Source: Firmicutes bacterium AM55-24TS (GTDB lineage: Bacteria > Bacillota > Clostridia > UBA1381). Taken from it: a stretch of 64,000 nt of DNA. Positions 35,254-43,844 of this stretch are shown here, in pieces. Location: contig QTVU01000013.1 in assembly GCA_003460745.1 (NCBI GenBank), positions 1 through 64,000 on the forward strand, written 5' to 3'. Below the pieces are notes generated by a model. That model was not told where the DNA came from, searched no databases, and worked only from the letters and a program-made list of their open reading frames with translations. Position 1 is the first letter of the stretch; each line of letters starts with the position of its first letter. Both the position numbers and the translations under genes were made by a program.

Positions 35254-36069
35254 TTATTTTTTGTCAGTCTTTTTTATTTTAATTATGTATTCCGTTCCCC
35301 ATTCAAAAGAATTTTCTTCGATTCTTGCGTCTATGCCGCTTTTTTTCATCAAATCAACCGCACGTTTTACGGTGTTTTTGAATACTTTAACATCTTTTGC
35401 AGTTGTTATGCGAAGGTCATTGATAGGTTTCGGTTTCGGAATATTCATAGTGCGTACAAGTTCTTCTGCTTGTGTAACATTCATATTGTCACGGCAAATA
35501 AGTTTGACAGCCTCAAGCTGTTTTTCTTCATTGTTAAGCAACAGCAAAGCCCTCGCGTGACGTTCCGTAAGGTCGTAATCTCTTATTAATTTTTTCACAA
35601 GCGGAGGTAGTTTTAATAATCGTATTTTGTTTGCAACCGATGCTTGACTTTTTCCGACTTTCAAAGCCAACTCCGTTTGTGTAAGTCCCTGTTCACGAAT
35701 AAGACTTTTATAACTTTCCGCTATCTCAAAAAACGATAAATCCTCTCTCTGCAAATTTTCAAGTAAGGCCAAAATTGCAGATTTATCATTGTCAGCCTCA
35801 ATTATAACCACCGGTATTTCGTCAAGTCCCGCCATTTGTGCAGCACGAAAACGTCTTTCACCTGCTACAAGCTCGTATTCACCGCTGCGCCTGCGTACTG
35901 TTACCGGCTGAATTAAACCGTATTCCATTATAGAATTTTTCAATTCCTCCATAGCTTGCGGTTCAAAATATTTTCTCGGCTGATTAGGATTTGGTGCTAT
36001 CATATAAAGCGGAAGTGATACAATCCGCATTTTATCTTGTACCGTTGATTTTCTAAGGAAACTAATCAT
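35254..36069 (-). CDS. noc: ParB/Spo0J family DNA-binding protein, Noc-like
   Basis: 271 residues. The ParB N-terminal CTPase box has GERRFRAAQMAG (about 90-101) after NPNQPRKYF. The central helix-turn-helix is TQTELALKVGKSQASVANKIRLL, followed by a C-terminal dimer region. No ParA gene adjoins it, but rsmG lies upstream on the same strand, the rsmG-noc order of Bacillota. Noc coats DNA and blocks division over the nucleoid. A true Spo0J cannot be excluded. GGAG lies nine bases before the ATG. Confidence 0.85.
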   Translation of the reverse strand: MISFLRKSTVQDKMRIVSLPLYMIAPNPNQPRKYFEPQAMEELKNSIMEYGLIQPVTVRRRSGEYELVAGERRFRAAQMAGLDEIPVVIIEADNDKSAILALLENLQREDLSFFEIAESYKSLIREQGLTQTELALKVGKSQASVANKIRLLKLPPLVKKLIRDYDLTERHARALLLLNNEEKQLEAVKLICRDNMNVTQAEELVRTMNIPKPKPINDLRITTAKDVKVFKNTVKRAVDLMKKSGIDARIEENSFEWGTEYIIKIKKTDKK

Positions 36070-36147
36070 GGAAATTTCTCCTACGCTATTTTACATTATT
36101 TTACACTGAATGGTTAAAAAAATATACCCCACACACAATGTGAAATC

Positions 36148-36350
36148 ACTACTCTTTTAAATTCTTAATAAAATTAAGAATTTAAAAAGAGTAACCAGCG
36201 ATAATGTTCGGCATTGATGTTTACACTTGATGTAACAACATTATCGCTGTTTACCCTCGGTGGTGGAAGGTGTAAGACATTTTGGGGGTAGAACAAGGCC
36301 TTGGGGAAACCTTGTTAGAAATGTACCGTATTGATACTATCTGCCTTACA
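36148..36350 (-). ncRNA. structured RNA candidate between rsmG and noc, family unknown
   Basis: A consensus promoter on the minus strand opens a stretch of about 200 nt full of paired segments: TGTAAGGCA/TGTCTTACA closing an inner AACAAGG/CCTTGTT hairpin; ACCTTC/GAGGGT; a 13-bp CAGCGATAATGTT/AACATTATCGCTG stem enclosing GTTACA/TGTAAAC; and a hairpin of about 20 bp at 36149-36192 with one bulge. No frame is open through it. It does not match the 6S, SRP, RNase P, tmRNA or riboswitch cores I know. It could be a free RNA or the leader of noc. Confidence 0.6.
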
Positions 36351-36356
36351 TTTACT

Positions 36357-36384
36357 ATTATAGCATAATTTTTCCATATTGCAA
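36357..36384 (-). promoter_or_regulatory. promoter of the structured RNA/noc transcript
   Basis: Minus strand: TTGCAA (36379-36384), 16-base spacer, perfect TATAAT (36357-36362). Confidence 0.7.
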
Positions 36385-36428
36385 GTACTTTTTGCAATTA
36401 TATTTCGACAATATTCAATTTAATTTTT

Positions 36429-37157
36429 TTATTTCACCAAATTGTAACAAGTTCCGATAGGAGTTTTTGTTGCAATACCCGGTTTTCTCGGATATTTAAG
36501 CGGAGTTTGTCCTACTTTTTTTATAACTATTATCTTGTGTTTCAATTCGGTGAACGGAATTTCCGCCTCAACAATGTCCTCAATCTGTCCGCCGAGTATT
36601 TTTATGGCACGTTTAGCGTCCTTTACCTCCTGCTCTGCCAACGGACCTTTCAAAGCAAGGAAGTAACCGCCTTGTTTCAAAAACGGAATACACCACTCCG
36701 AAAGCACAGTCAAATTAGCCACCGCACGCGACACAACGGTATCGAACTTACCTCTGTAATCTCTGTTTTTACCGCCGTCCTCCGCACGCGAATGGACAAA
36801 TTCCACATCATTTATATCAACCTTTTCACAAACGTCCTTTAAAAAGTTAATTCGCTTGTTAAGACTGTCAAGCAAAGTCAGCTTAATTTCAGGCTTTGCA
36901 ATTTTCAGCACAAGTCCGGGGAAACCCGCACCTGTTCCGACGTCAATCACTTTGCCCTTGACATATCCCGTCTTTATTGCGGTCAGCGAGTCAAGAAAAT
37001 GTTTTGTTACAATGCCCTCATCATCTGTTATCGCAGTAAGATTAATCTTTTCGTTCCACTCAACCAAAAGACGCGCATATTCCATAAGTTTATCAACTTG
37101 CACATCATCAAGCGGTATATCAAGCTGTCTGCTTCCGTTTATAATTAAATCCTTCAT
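36429..37157 (-). CDS. rsmG: 16S rRNA (guanine-N7)-methyltransferase RsmG (GidB)
   Basis: 242 residues from the second of two tandem ATG codons (the first is at 37160; either may serve). The SAM-binding motif VIDVGTGAGFPGLVLKI and the SRAVANLTVLSEW segment define the family. It methylates G527 of 16S rRNA; loss gives low-level streptomycin resistance. It ends the glmM-SGNH-rsmG cluster. Confidence 0.93.
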   Translation of the reverse strand: MKDLIINGSRQLDIPLDDVQVDKLMEYARLLVEWNEKINLTAITDDEGIVTKHFLDSLTAIKTGYVKGKVIDVGTGAGFPGLVLKIAKPEIKLTLLDSLNKRINFLKDVCEKVDINDVEFVHSRAEDGGKNRDYRGKFDTVVSRAVANLTVLSEWCIPFLKQGGYFLALKGPLAEQEVKDAKRAIKILGGQIEDIVEAEIPFTELKHKIIVIKKVGQTPLKYPRKPGIATKTPIGTCYNLVK

Positions 37158-37173
37158 CATTCACCTATCCATT

Positions 37174-37911
37174 TTATAAAGATTTCAGCCAAGGTATCAT
37201 CGGCTCAACATAAATAGCCTGATAACCGAGTTCGTTCGGATGAGTACCGTCACCGTCAGGCTTACTTTCTGTTCCAAAATACAACTTACGCATATCATCG
37301 TCACGCACATTTACACCTGTATCGGAATTATTTTTTGCATACAAATCAAGATACGAAACATCCCACTTGTCGCATACTTCTTTTATACGCTCATAATACG
37401 ATTCAAAATCACCTTCGGCGTCATATGTAAACGGATCGTGTGTAATAACAAACCCTACTTTCGAGTTAGGAAAATCATTTCTAATTTCAAAAAACATTTT
37501 TTCCATACCGCCGGTCATTGTGTTTTCATCAAAATCACCGCTGAAACCGTCTGTAATTTCTCCAAGTTCCGAATGGCCCCAAAAATCATTCAAACCGCCC
37601 TCGGCAATGATATATTCATAATCACCTTCAAGGTTATCGAGCATATCCGTAATATACGGTCTGTAACCGTCTGAATTTTCCGACCAATGCACATTGTCAG
37701 CAAGAGTAGCACCGCCCTTGCTGACATTTGTAACATTCATATTATATTGTTCCCCAATCAACTTGCCGTAACCGCCTTGCCAATTAGTGCCGTAACTGAT
37801 ACTGTCACCAATAAACGCAATTCTTTTGCCGTCAAGCGGATTTTCACCTTTAAAACTGCACGACGTAACAGTCATAACAGCAGTTATCATTAGTGAAATT
37901 ATTTTATCCAT
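37174..37911 (-). CDS. SGNH/GDSL hydrolase, probable lipoprotein
   Basis: About 245 residues from MDKIISLM (ATG 37911, weak ribosome binding site; five upstream codons overlap glmM's end). An N-terminal hydrophobic stretch ends in VTSC, a plausible lipobox. Catalytic blocks are FIGDSIS (Ser), SKGGATL, GGLNDFW and DGTHPNELGY (Asp/His), so the site looks complete. It probably removes acyl or acetyl groups from a glycan or lipid outside the membrane. It lies 17 bases after glmM. Confidence 0.82.
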   Translation of the reverse strand: MDKIISLMITAVMTVTSCSFKGENPLDGKRIAFIGDSISYGTNWQGGYGKLIGEQYNMNVTNVSKGGATLADNVHWSENSDGYRPYITDMLDNLEGDYEYIIAEGGLNDFWGHSELGEITDGFSGDFDENTMTGGMEKMFFEIRNDFPNSKVGFVITHDPFTYDAEGDFESYYERIKEVCDKWDVSYLDLYAKNNSDTGVNVRDDDMRKLYFGTESKPDGDGTHPNELGYQAIYVEPMIPWLKSL

Positions 37912-37928
37912 ATTTCTTACAACCACTT

Positions 37929-39277
37929 TTATCCCAAGATTTTTTCAATAAGTTCTGCAAGTTCCTCAGCTTTCTTTGTGATGTATTCTTCGTCCTTACC
38001 CTCAATCATAACACGAACAAGCGGTTCAGTACCCGAAGGTCTGATAAGGACTCTGCCCTCGCCGGCAAATTCATCTTCAAGAGCCTTGCAAGCCGCAGCT
38101 ATTTCTTCATTTTCCATATAACTGTTTTTATTTTCAAGTTTTACAACGGCATTTCTAAGCACTTGTGGCATAACCGTTACAATACTTGCCGCCTCAGACG
38201 CTTTCATACCTGTCTTTTTAAGTACCGATAAGAATTGCAAAGCACTTACAAGACCGTCACCTGTTGTGTTGTGGTCAAGGAAAATGATGTGACCGGATTG
38301 TTCACCGCCGATATTGTAACCCTTTGCAAGCATTTCTTCAAGTACATATCTGTCACCGACTTTTGTACGCGGAATATTTATACCGATTTTTTCACCTGCC
38401 ATAAATAAGCCAAGATTACTCATAACCGTTGCAACAAGAGTATTTTGCTTCAATGTACCGTTATCACGCATAAACTTTGCACAAGCCGCCATAATCTGGT
38501 CACCGTCAATAAGCTTGCCGTTTTCGTCCACAGCCAACATTCTGTCCGCGTCACCGTCAAAAGCTATACCGATGTCCGCACCGATTGAAGTAACGTAAGC
38601 CTGTAAACTTTCCATATGAGTAGAACCGCACATATGGTTGATGTTTACACCGTCAGGAGTGTTGTGTATAGCCTCAACATTTGCACCAAGCTTGTTAAGA
38701 GCTTTGAAAGCGGTTTCATAACTTGCACCGTTTGCACAGTCAACAGCGATTTTCATACCATCAAGACGGCAGTCAATCGTAGAAACAGCAAACGCAACAT
38801 AATCCTCAACAGCGTTGTGGTTAGCACTTACATAACCGACTTTGCCGTGAGTAGCAATTCTTCGATAGCCTTTTCACCAAGTATATAGCTTTCAATTTCA
38901 TGTTCAATTCCGTCACTTAGCTTGTATCCGTCACTGTTAAAGAACTTTATACCGTTGTATTCGCATGGATTGTGAGATGCAGAGATAACAACACCAGCAT
39001 CAGCCTTGTAGTATCTTGTAAGATACGCAACAGCCGGTGTAGGAACTACACCCAAAGGAATAACCTTTGCGCCCATCGAACAAAGTCCGGCAGTAAGAGC
39101 CGCCTCAAGCATATCACCTGATTTTCTTGTATCTTTACCAATAAGTATTCTCGGTCTTTTTGAAGAATGTTTTGTAAGCACATATGCACCGCTTTGACCT
39201 GTTTTAAAAGCCAATTCGGCAGTAAGGTCTTTGTTGGCGATACCTCTTATACCGTCCGTTCCAAATAGTTTTCCCAT
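37929..39277 (-). pseudogene. glmM: phosphoglucosamine mutase GlmM, split by one base
   Basis: The N-terminal frame (38828-39277) holds [15 protein letters not shown] and the phosphoserine loop [11 protein letters not shown]. The C-terminal frame (from 38756) holds the metal loop DGDADRM and RPSGTEPLVRVM. Between them, the second frame is open ([14 protein letters not shown]..., about 38 residues) and meets the first at about 38857. Adding one base there gives a normal GlmM of about 450 residues. GlmM makes glucosamine-1-phosphate for peptidoglycan and is essential in most bacteria, so a sequence error is more likely than a dead gene. Confidence 0.88.
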
Positions 39278-39362
39278 TCTTAATTTCCTCCTAATTAAAC
39301 TAATCCTATTATATTATTATATAATAAAGATATACAAAAGTAAACCGTTTTTTGACAAAAAA

Positions 39363-39385
39363 AACTGCCGTTTAAAACAGCAGTT
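39363..39385 (-). terminator. terminator of the HIT protein gene
   Basis: Minus strand: AACTGCTGTTT pairs with AAACGGCAGTT (one G-T pair), followed by eight Ts. Confidence 0.8.
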
Positions 39386-39424
39386 CTATGTCTCCGGTAT
39401 TTTACCGACAGATTCAATTTCTTA

Positions 39425-39760
39425 TTAAAGGTCAGTAAACTTCTTACCGCCCATAAGGTGAAAATGTAAATGCGGAACAGTCTGACCGCCGTCCTCGCCA
39501 CAATTGTTTACAACTCTGTAACCGTTTTCGGCAAAGCCTAATTCAGACGCAATTTGCGGTATCTTTTCCCATATAGCCGCAACATACTTTACGTTTTCTG
39601 CATTAATTTCATTCGCACTTGCAATGTGACACTTAGGCACAATAACAATGTGCTCCGGTGCTTGCGGATTGATGTCACGGAATGCTAACATCATATCATC
39701 TTCATATACTTTGTTTGACGGAATTTCTCCGTCAATTATTTTGCAGAATAAACAATCCAT
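39425..39760 (-). CDS. HIT family nucleotide-binding hydrolase
   Basis: 111 residues from MDCLFCKIIDGEIPS (ATG 39760, AAAGGAG site; upstream codons rejected). The histidine triad is VPHLHFHLMGG near the C-terminus, and a CxxC-like start (CLFCK) may bind zinc. HinT-type enzymes hydrolyse adenosine phosphoramidates. Confidence 0.93.
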   Translation of the reverse strand: MDCLFCKIIDGEIPSNKVYEDDMMLAFRDINPQAPEHIVIVPKCHIASANEINAENVKYVAAIWEKIPQIASELGFAENGYRVVNNCGEDGGQTVPHLHFHLMGGKKFTDL

Positions 39761-39783
39761 TTTATTCACTCCTTTGTATTTTA

Positions 39784-39847
39784 CACCATCCCTCAGCCGG
39801 CTTTGCCGACAGCTTCCTTCCACGGAAGCCTTTTCGGTGCGGTGGCT
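39784..39847 (-). repeat. degenerate copy of the palindromic repeat family
   Basis: On the minus strand it reads like the right part of the repeats at 47.5 and 49.3 kb (CCGAAAAGGCTTCC..., then GCTGTCGGCAAAGCCGGCTGAGG). It sits between the HIT gene and alaS, abutting the alaS stop. Confidence 0.6.
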
Positions 39848-39849
39848 AA

Positions 39850-42489
39850 TTACTTAATCTGTTCCGCAACGATTTCGTCAACCTTAGCCAACGCGTCATC
39901 AATCTTGCTCGCGTCACTGCCGCCGCCTTGCGCCATATCAGGCTTACCGCCGCCGCGGCCGCCTGCAACAGCCGTAATATCCTTAATAATCTTACCGCAA
40001 TGAACGCCCAGCTTAACAGCCTCCTTTGACGCCATAGCAACAAACGTAATCTTACCGTCAGTTTCAGCACCCATAACAGCAACACTGTTCGGAACTTCCG
40101 CCTTAATCTTATCAGCCATAGACTTCATTTCATCAGCACCCATACCGTCAACCTGTGCGGTAATCAAGCTGATTTCGCCGATATGCTTAATACCTGTCAT
40201 AATGTTGTTTGCCTTTGCGGCAGCCATTTTTTCCTTAAACGAATCAACAGCCTTTTCAAGCTCACGGCACTGTGCCATAACGCTTTCAGCCTTGTGATCA
40301 ATTTCATTAATTTGATTAATCTTTAACGCAGCCGCAGTCTTTTCAATAAGTCTGTCACTGTTATTGATATATTCAAGCACACCCTTACCAGTCACAGCCT
40401 CAATACGTCTTACACCTGCCGCAACACCGCTTTCAGAAATAATCTTAAACAAACCGCATTGAGCAGTATTTGTAAGGTGAGTACCGCCACAGAATTCAAC
40501 ACTGTAATCGCCGACAGAAACAACTCTTACAACATCACCGTACTTTTCTCCGAACAATGCAATAGCGCCAAGCTTTTTAGCTTCTTCAATCGGCAATTCC
40601 TGTACAGTCACGTCAATGCTTTCAAGAATTTTCTCATTAACAATATCTTCAGCCTGTTTGATCTGTTCAGTTGTCATAGCCTCAAAGTGAGAGAAGTCAA
40701 AACGAAGTCTGTCACTTTCAACAAGCGAACCTGCTTGCGCAACGTGTGAACCAAGTACATCACGAAGTGCCTTGTCAAGAATATGAGTTGCAGTATGGTT
40801 ACGGCAAACGTCTGTTCTGTGAACCTTGTCAACAGACATTGTAACTGTATCGCCAACCTTAATCGGTGTAAGCTGAACTTCTGTTTCGTGAAGATAATAA
40901 CCGTCCTCTGTCTTTGTTGTATTAACAACATTTGCAGCCTTACCGTTTATTGTGATAGTACCTATGTCACCTACCTGACCGCCCATTTCAGCATAGAAAG
41001 GAGTTTTATCTGTAACGATAAATCCCTTTTGATTTTCGATTATTGTATCACAAATGCCCTCGTCCTCAACAACAATGCCGACAACTTTTGCATCTGTTTC
41101 AAGTGTATCGTAACCGACAAATACAGTCGGCTCTGCATTTTCAAATTCAAATTTTTCGTTACCGTCCCAGCTTGAACCTTCTGCACGAGCATCTCTTGCA
41201 TTATCCTTTTGTTCCTGCATAGCTTTGTTAAAGCCGTCAACATCAACTTCAAGACCTTTTTCTTCAGCCATTTCTATTGTAAGGTCAACAGGAAAACCAT
41301 ATGTGTCGTGAAGTTTAAATGCCTCTTTACCGGTAAGCTCTTTTCTGCCCTCTTTTTGAGCTGCCTCAATATATCCGTTAAGTACGTTAAGACCGTTGTC
41401 GATTGTAGCGTCAAAGCGTTCTTCTTCTTTCTTGATTATGTTTCTGATATAATCTCTCTTTTCATCAAGTTCCGGATAAGCACCCTTTGAACATTCAATT
41501 ACAGTATCTGCAACTTCAAACAAGAACTGCTTGTTTATACCAAGTAATTTGCCATGTCTTGCGGCACGTCTTAAAAGACGGCGAAGAACGTAACCTCTGC
41601 CCTCGTTTGACGGAATAACACCGTCCGAAACCATCATAACCGTACTTCTGATATGGTCGGTTATAACTCTTAGAGAAACGTCTTTTTTATCGTCCTTTTT
41701 ATATTCAATATTTGCGATACGGCAAATATGTTTCATAACGTCTTGAACAGTGTCAATCTCAAAAAGATTGTCAACACCTTGCATAACAACGGCAAGTCTT
41801 TCAAGACCCATACCCGTATCAATGTTAGGGTTCGGTAAACGGTTATAGTTGCCGTCCTCGTCCTTGTCGAACTGCGTAAATACAAGGTTCCAAACTTCCA
41901 TAAATCTGTCACATTCACAGCCGACACCGCAGCCCGGCTCACCGCAGCCGTATTCTTCGCCGCGGTCAAAATATATTTCCGAACAAGGACCGCAAGGACC
42001 TGTACCGTGTTCCCAGAAGTTGTCCTCTTTACCAAGCTTAACGATGTGAGCAGGGTCAACGCCAACTTCATTTACCCAAATATCTCTTGCCTCGTCATCT
42101 TCTTCATACACTGAAATCCAAAGACGTTCCTGCGGAATTTCCATAACCTTAGTGAAGAATTCCCACGCCCAAGCAGTTGCCTCTTTTTTAAAGTAATCTC
42201 CGAAAGAGAAGTTACCGAGCATTTCAAAGAAAGTGCCGTGACGTGCAGTCTTACCGACATTTTCAATATCACCTGTTCTGATACATTTCTGACAAGTCGT
42301 AACTCGTCTTTTAGGTGCTGTTTCAGGGTTTTGGAACCAAGGTTTCATCGGTGCCATACCCGAATTTATAAGTAACAAACTTGCGTCATTCTTCGGTATA
42401 AGCGGAAAACTTCCAAGTCTTAAACAACCTTTTGATTCAAAAAAGCTAAGAAACTTTTCACGAATCTCATTTACGCCCATTGATTTCAT
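39850..42489 (-). CDS. alaS: alanyl-tRNA synthetase
   Basis: 879 residues, full length. The class II catalytic domain starts IREKFLSFFESKGCLRLGSFPLIP; the tRNA-recognition region follows; the editing domain has HTATHILDKAL (zinc ligand HxxxH) and FCGGTHLTNT; a C-Ala domain ends with GGRGGGKPDMAQGGG. I see no T-box leader in the 86 bases upstream. GGAG lies 12 bases before the first ATG, which is favoured over an ATG three codons later. Confidence 0.96.
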   Translation of the reverse strand: MKSMGVNEIREKFLSFFESKGCLRLGSFPLIPKNDASLLLINSGMAPMKPWFQNPETAPKRRVTTCQKCIRTGDIENVGKTARHGTFFEMLGNFSFGDYFKKEATAWAWEFFTKVMEIPQERLWISVYEEDDEARDIWVNEVGVDPAHIVKLGKEDNFWEHGTGPCGPCSEIYFDRGEEYGCGEPGCGVGCECDRFMEVWNLVFTQFDKDEDGNYNRLPNPNIDTGMGLERLAVVMQGVDNLFEIDTVQDVMKHICRIANIEYKKDDKKDVSLRVITDHIRSTVMMVSDGVIPSNEGRGYVLRRLLRRAARHGKLLGINKQFLFEVADTVIECSKGAYPELDEKRDYIRNIIKKEEERFDATIDNGLNVLNGYIEAAQKEGRKELTGKEAFKLHDTYGFPVDLTIEMAEEKGLEVDVDGFNKAMQEQKDNARDARAEGSSWDGNEKFEFENAEPTVFVGYDTLETDAKVVGIVVEDEGICDTIIENQKGFIVTDKTPFYAEMGGQVGDIGTITINGKAANVVNTTKTEDGYYLHETEVQLTPIKVGDTVTMSVDKVHRTDVCRNHTATHILDKALRDVLGSHVAQAGSLVESDRLRFDFSHFEAMTTEQIKQAEDIVNEKILESIDVTVQELPIEEAKKLGAIALFGEKYGDVVRVVSVGDYSVEFCGGTHLTNTAQCGLFKIISESGVAAGVRRIEAVTGKGVLEYINNSDRLIEKTAAALKINQINEIDHKAESVMAQCRELEKAVDSFKEKMAAAKANNIMTGIKHIGEISLITAQVDGMGADEMKSMADKIKAEVPNSVAVMGAETDGKITFVAMASKEAVKLGVHCGKIIKDITAVAGGRGGGKPDMAQGGGSDASKIDDALAKVDEIVAEQIK

Positions 42490-42575
42490 AATTTATCTAT
42501 TCTCCTTTGTTTTTATACTGACTTATCTTATTTATTATATAAAATATCCTGTGCTATGTCAAGCTGAATACAACA

Positions 42576-43831
42576 TTAAAGCACAATTTCCGTTTTATAA
42601 AATTCTTTTATCATTTTCACCATATATTCCGTGTCACGACTTCCCGCCGTTTCGTATGACGAGTGCATGGCAAGCTGTGCAAGACCGATATCTGCGGTAT
42701 TCAGCGAAACCTTTTCATTTGAAAGATTTCCAAGCGTTGAACCGCCCGGAATATCACTTCTGTTTGCATACATCTGATACGGCACACCTGCATTTTTGCA
42801 CACATACTTAACAACCGCCTCCGATACCGCGTCAGTGGTGTATCTTTGATTTGCATTGTACTTAATCACAATACCGCCGTTCATATACACACGGTTTGTA
42901 CTGTCCGACTTGTCCGCAAAATTCGGATGCACCGCATGAGCATTGTCGCACGATAACATAAAGCTTTTAGCAACGGCTCTTTTGTACGTTTCCGAATTAT
43001 TGCAAATTCTTTCAAGCACATCACGCAAAAATGACGATTTAGCACCTTGCTTTGTACCGCTGCCGACTTCTTCATTGTCAAACGCAGCGAAAACAGTTAC
43101 ATTAGCATCACTTTCGGAATTTAAAAATCCCTCAAGTGTACTGTACATACACTGTAAATCATCAATTCGCGGTGCAGAAAAATATTCTCCGTCCGCGCCC
43201 AAAACAGTACCGCGCATACGATTGTAAAGCGACAAATCAAAACCCAATATTTTCTCTTTATCTACTCCGACGCTTTCTGCAATAATATCCTCAATTCTGC
43301 CGTTTTTCTCCGACGCTATCGGACACATATCACGTCTTATGTTAAACTCATAACCCTTATTAATATCTCTGCTCATATGAATTGCAAGTGACGGAATAAC
43401 AAGCAAATCCCTGTCTATATTGACAAGTTTCGTTTCAATCTTTCCGTCCTTTGCCGTAACAATTCTTCCGCTTATCGACAGCGTCTGTCAAGCCACGACG
43501 ACATTATCATACCGCCGTAACCCTCAACACTCAACTTTATACAGCCGTCCGCATTTATTTCAAAATCAGGCTTTAGCTTGAATGACGGCGAATCGGTATG
43601 AGAGGCACAAATCATAAACGCACCGAAATCCTTTTTCGGCATTTCAAACGCAATTATTGATGACGAATTTCGTATAACGTAATATTTACCGCCGTTTTGT
43701 ACATCCCACTTGTCACCCTCAAAAAGTTCCGTAAAACCGTTTTCGTCAAGCCTGTCCTTTGCGGTTTTGACCGCATGGTAACAATCCGTACTTTTTCCGA
43801 TAAAATCGATTAATTTTTCTGTATAACCCAT
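42576..43831 (-). pseudogene. apeB: M18 family aminopeptidase, split by one base
   Basis: The N-terminal frame from MGYTEKLIDF (ATG 43831) includes the metal ligand region ICASHTDSPSFKLKP and breaks at SSWLDRRCR-stop. One added C near 43482 gives DRPLSISGRIV, the normal family sequence, and runs into the second frame (starting before LLVIPSLAIHM) with AAFDNEEVGSGTKQGA and the DNAHAVHPNF motif. Restored length is about 418 residues, typical of M18. The enzyme removes N-terminal aspartate or neutral residues with two zinc ions. Confidence 0.87.
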
Positions 43832-43844
43832 TGTTAAGCCCTCT

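Noticed and set aside
35254..37157. Proximity of rsmG and noc as proof of origin location
   Set aside because: mnmG, mnmE, yidC, parA and dnaA are all missing, so the pair alone does not place the origin.
42490..42575. T-box leader for alaS
   Set aside because: The upstream gap is only 86 bases and lacks a T-box core or terminator; the glyS upstream region also shows none.
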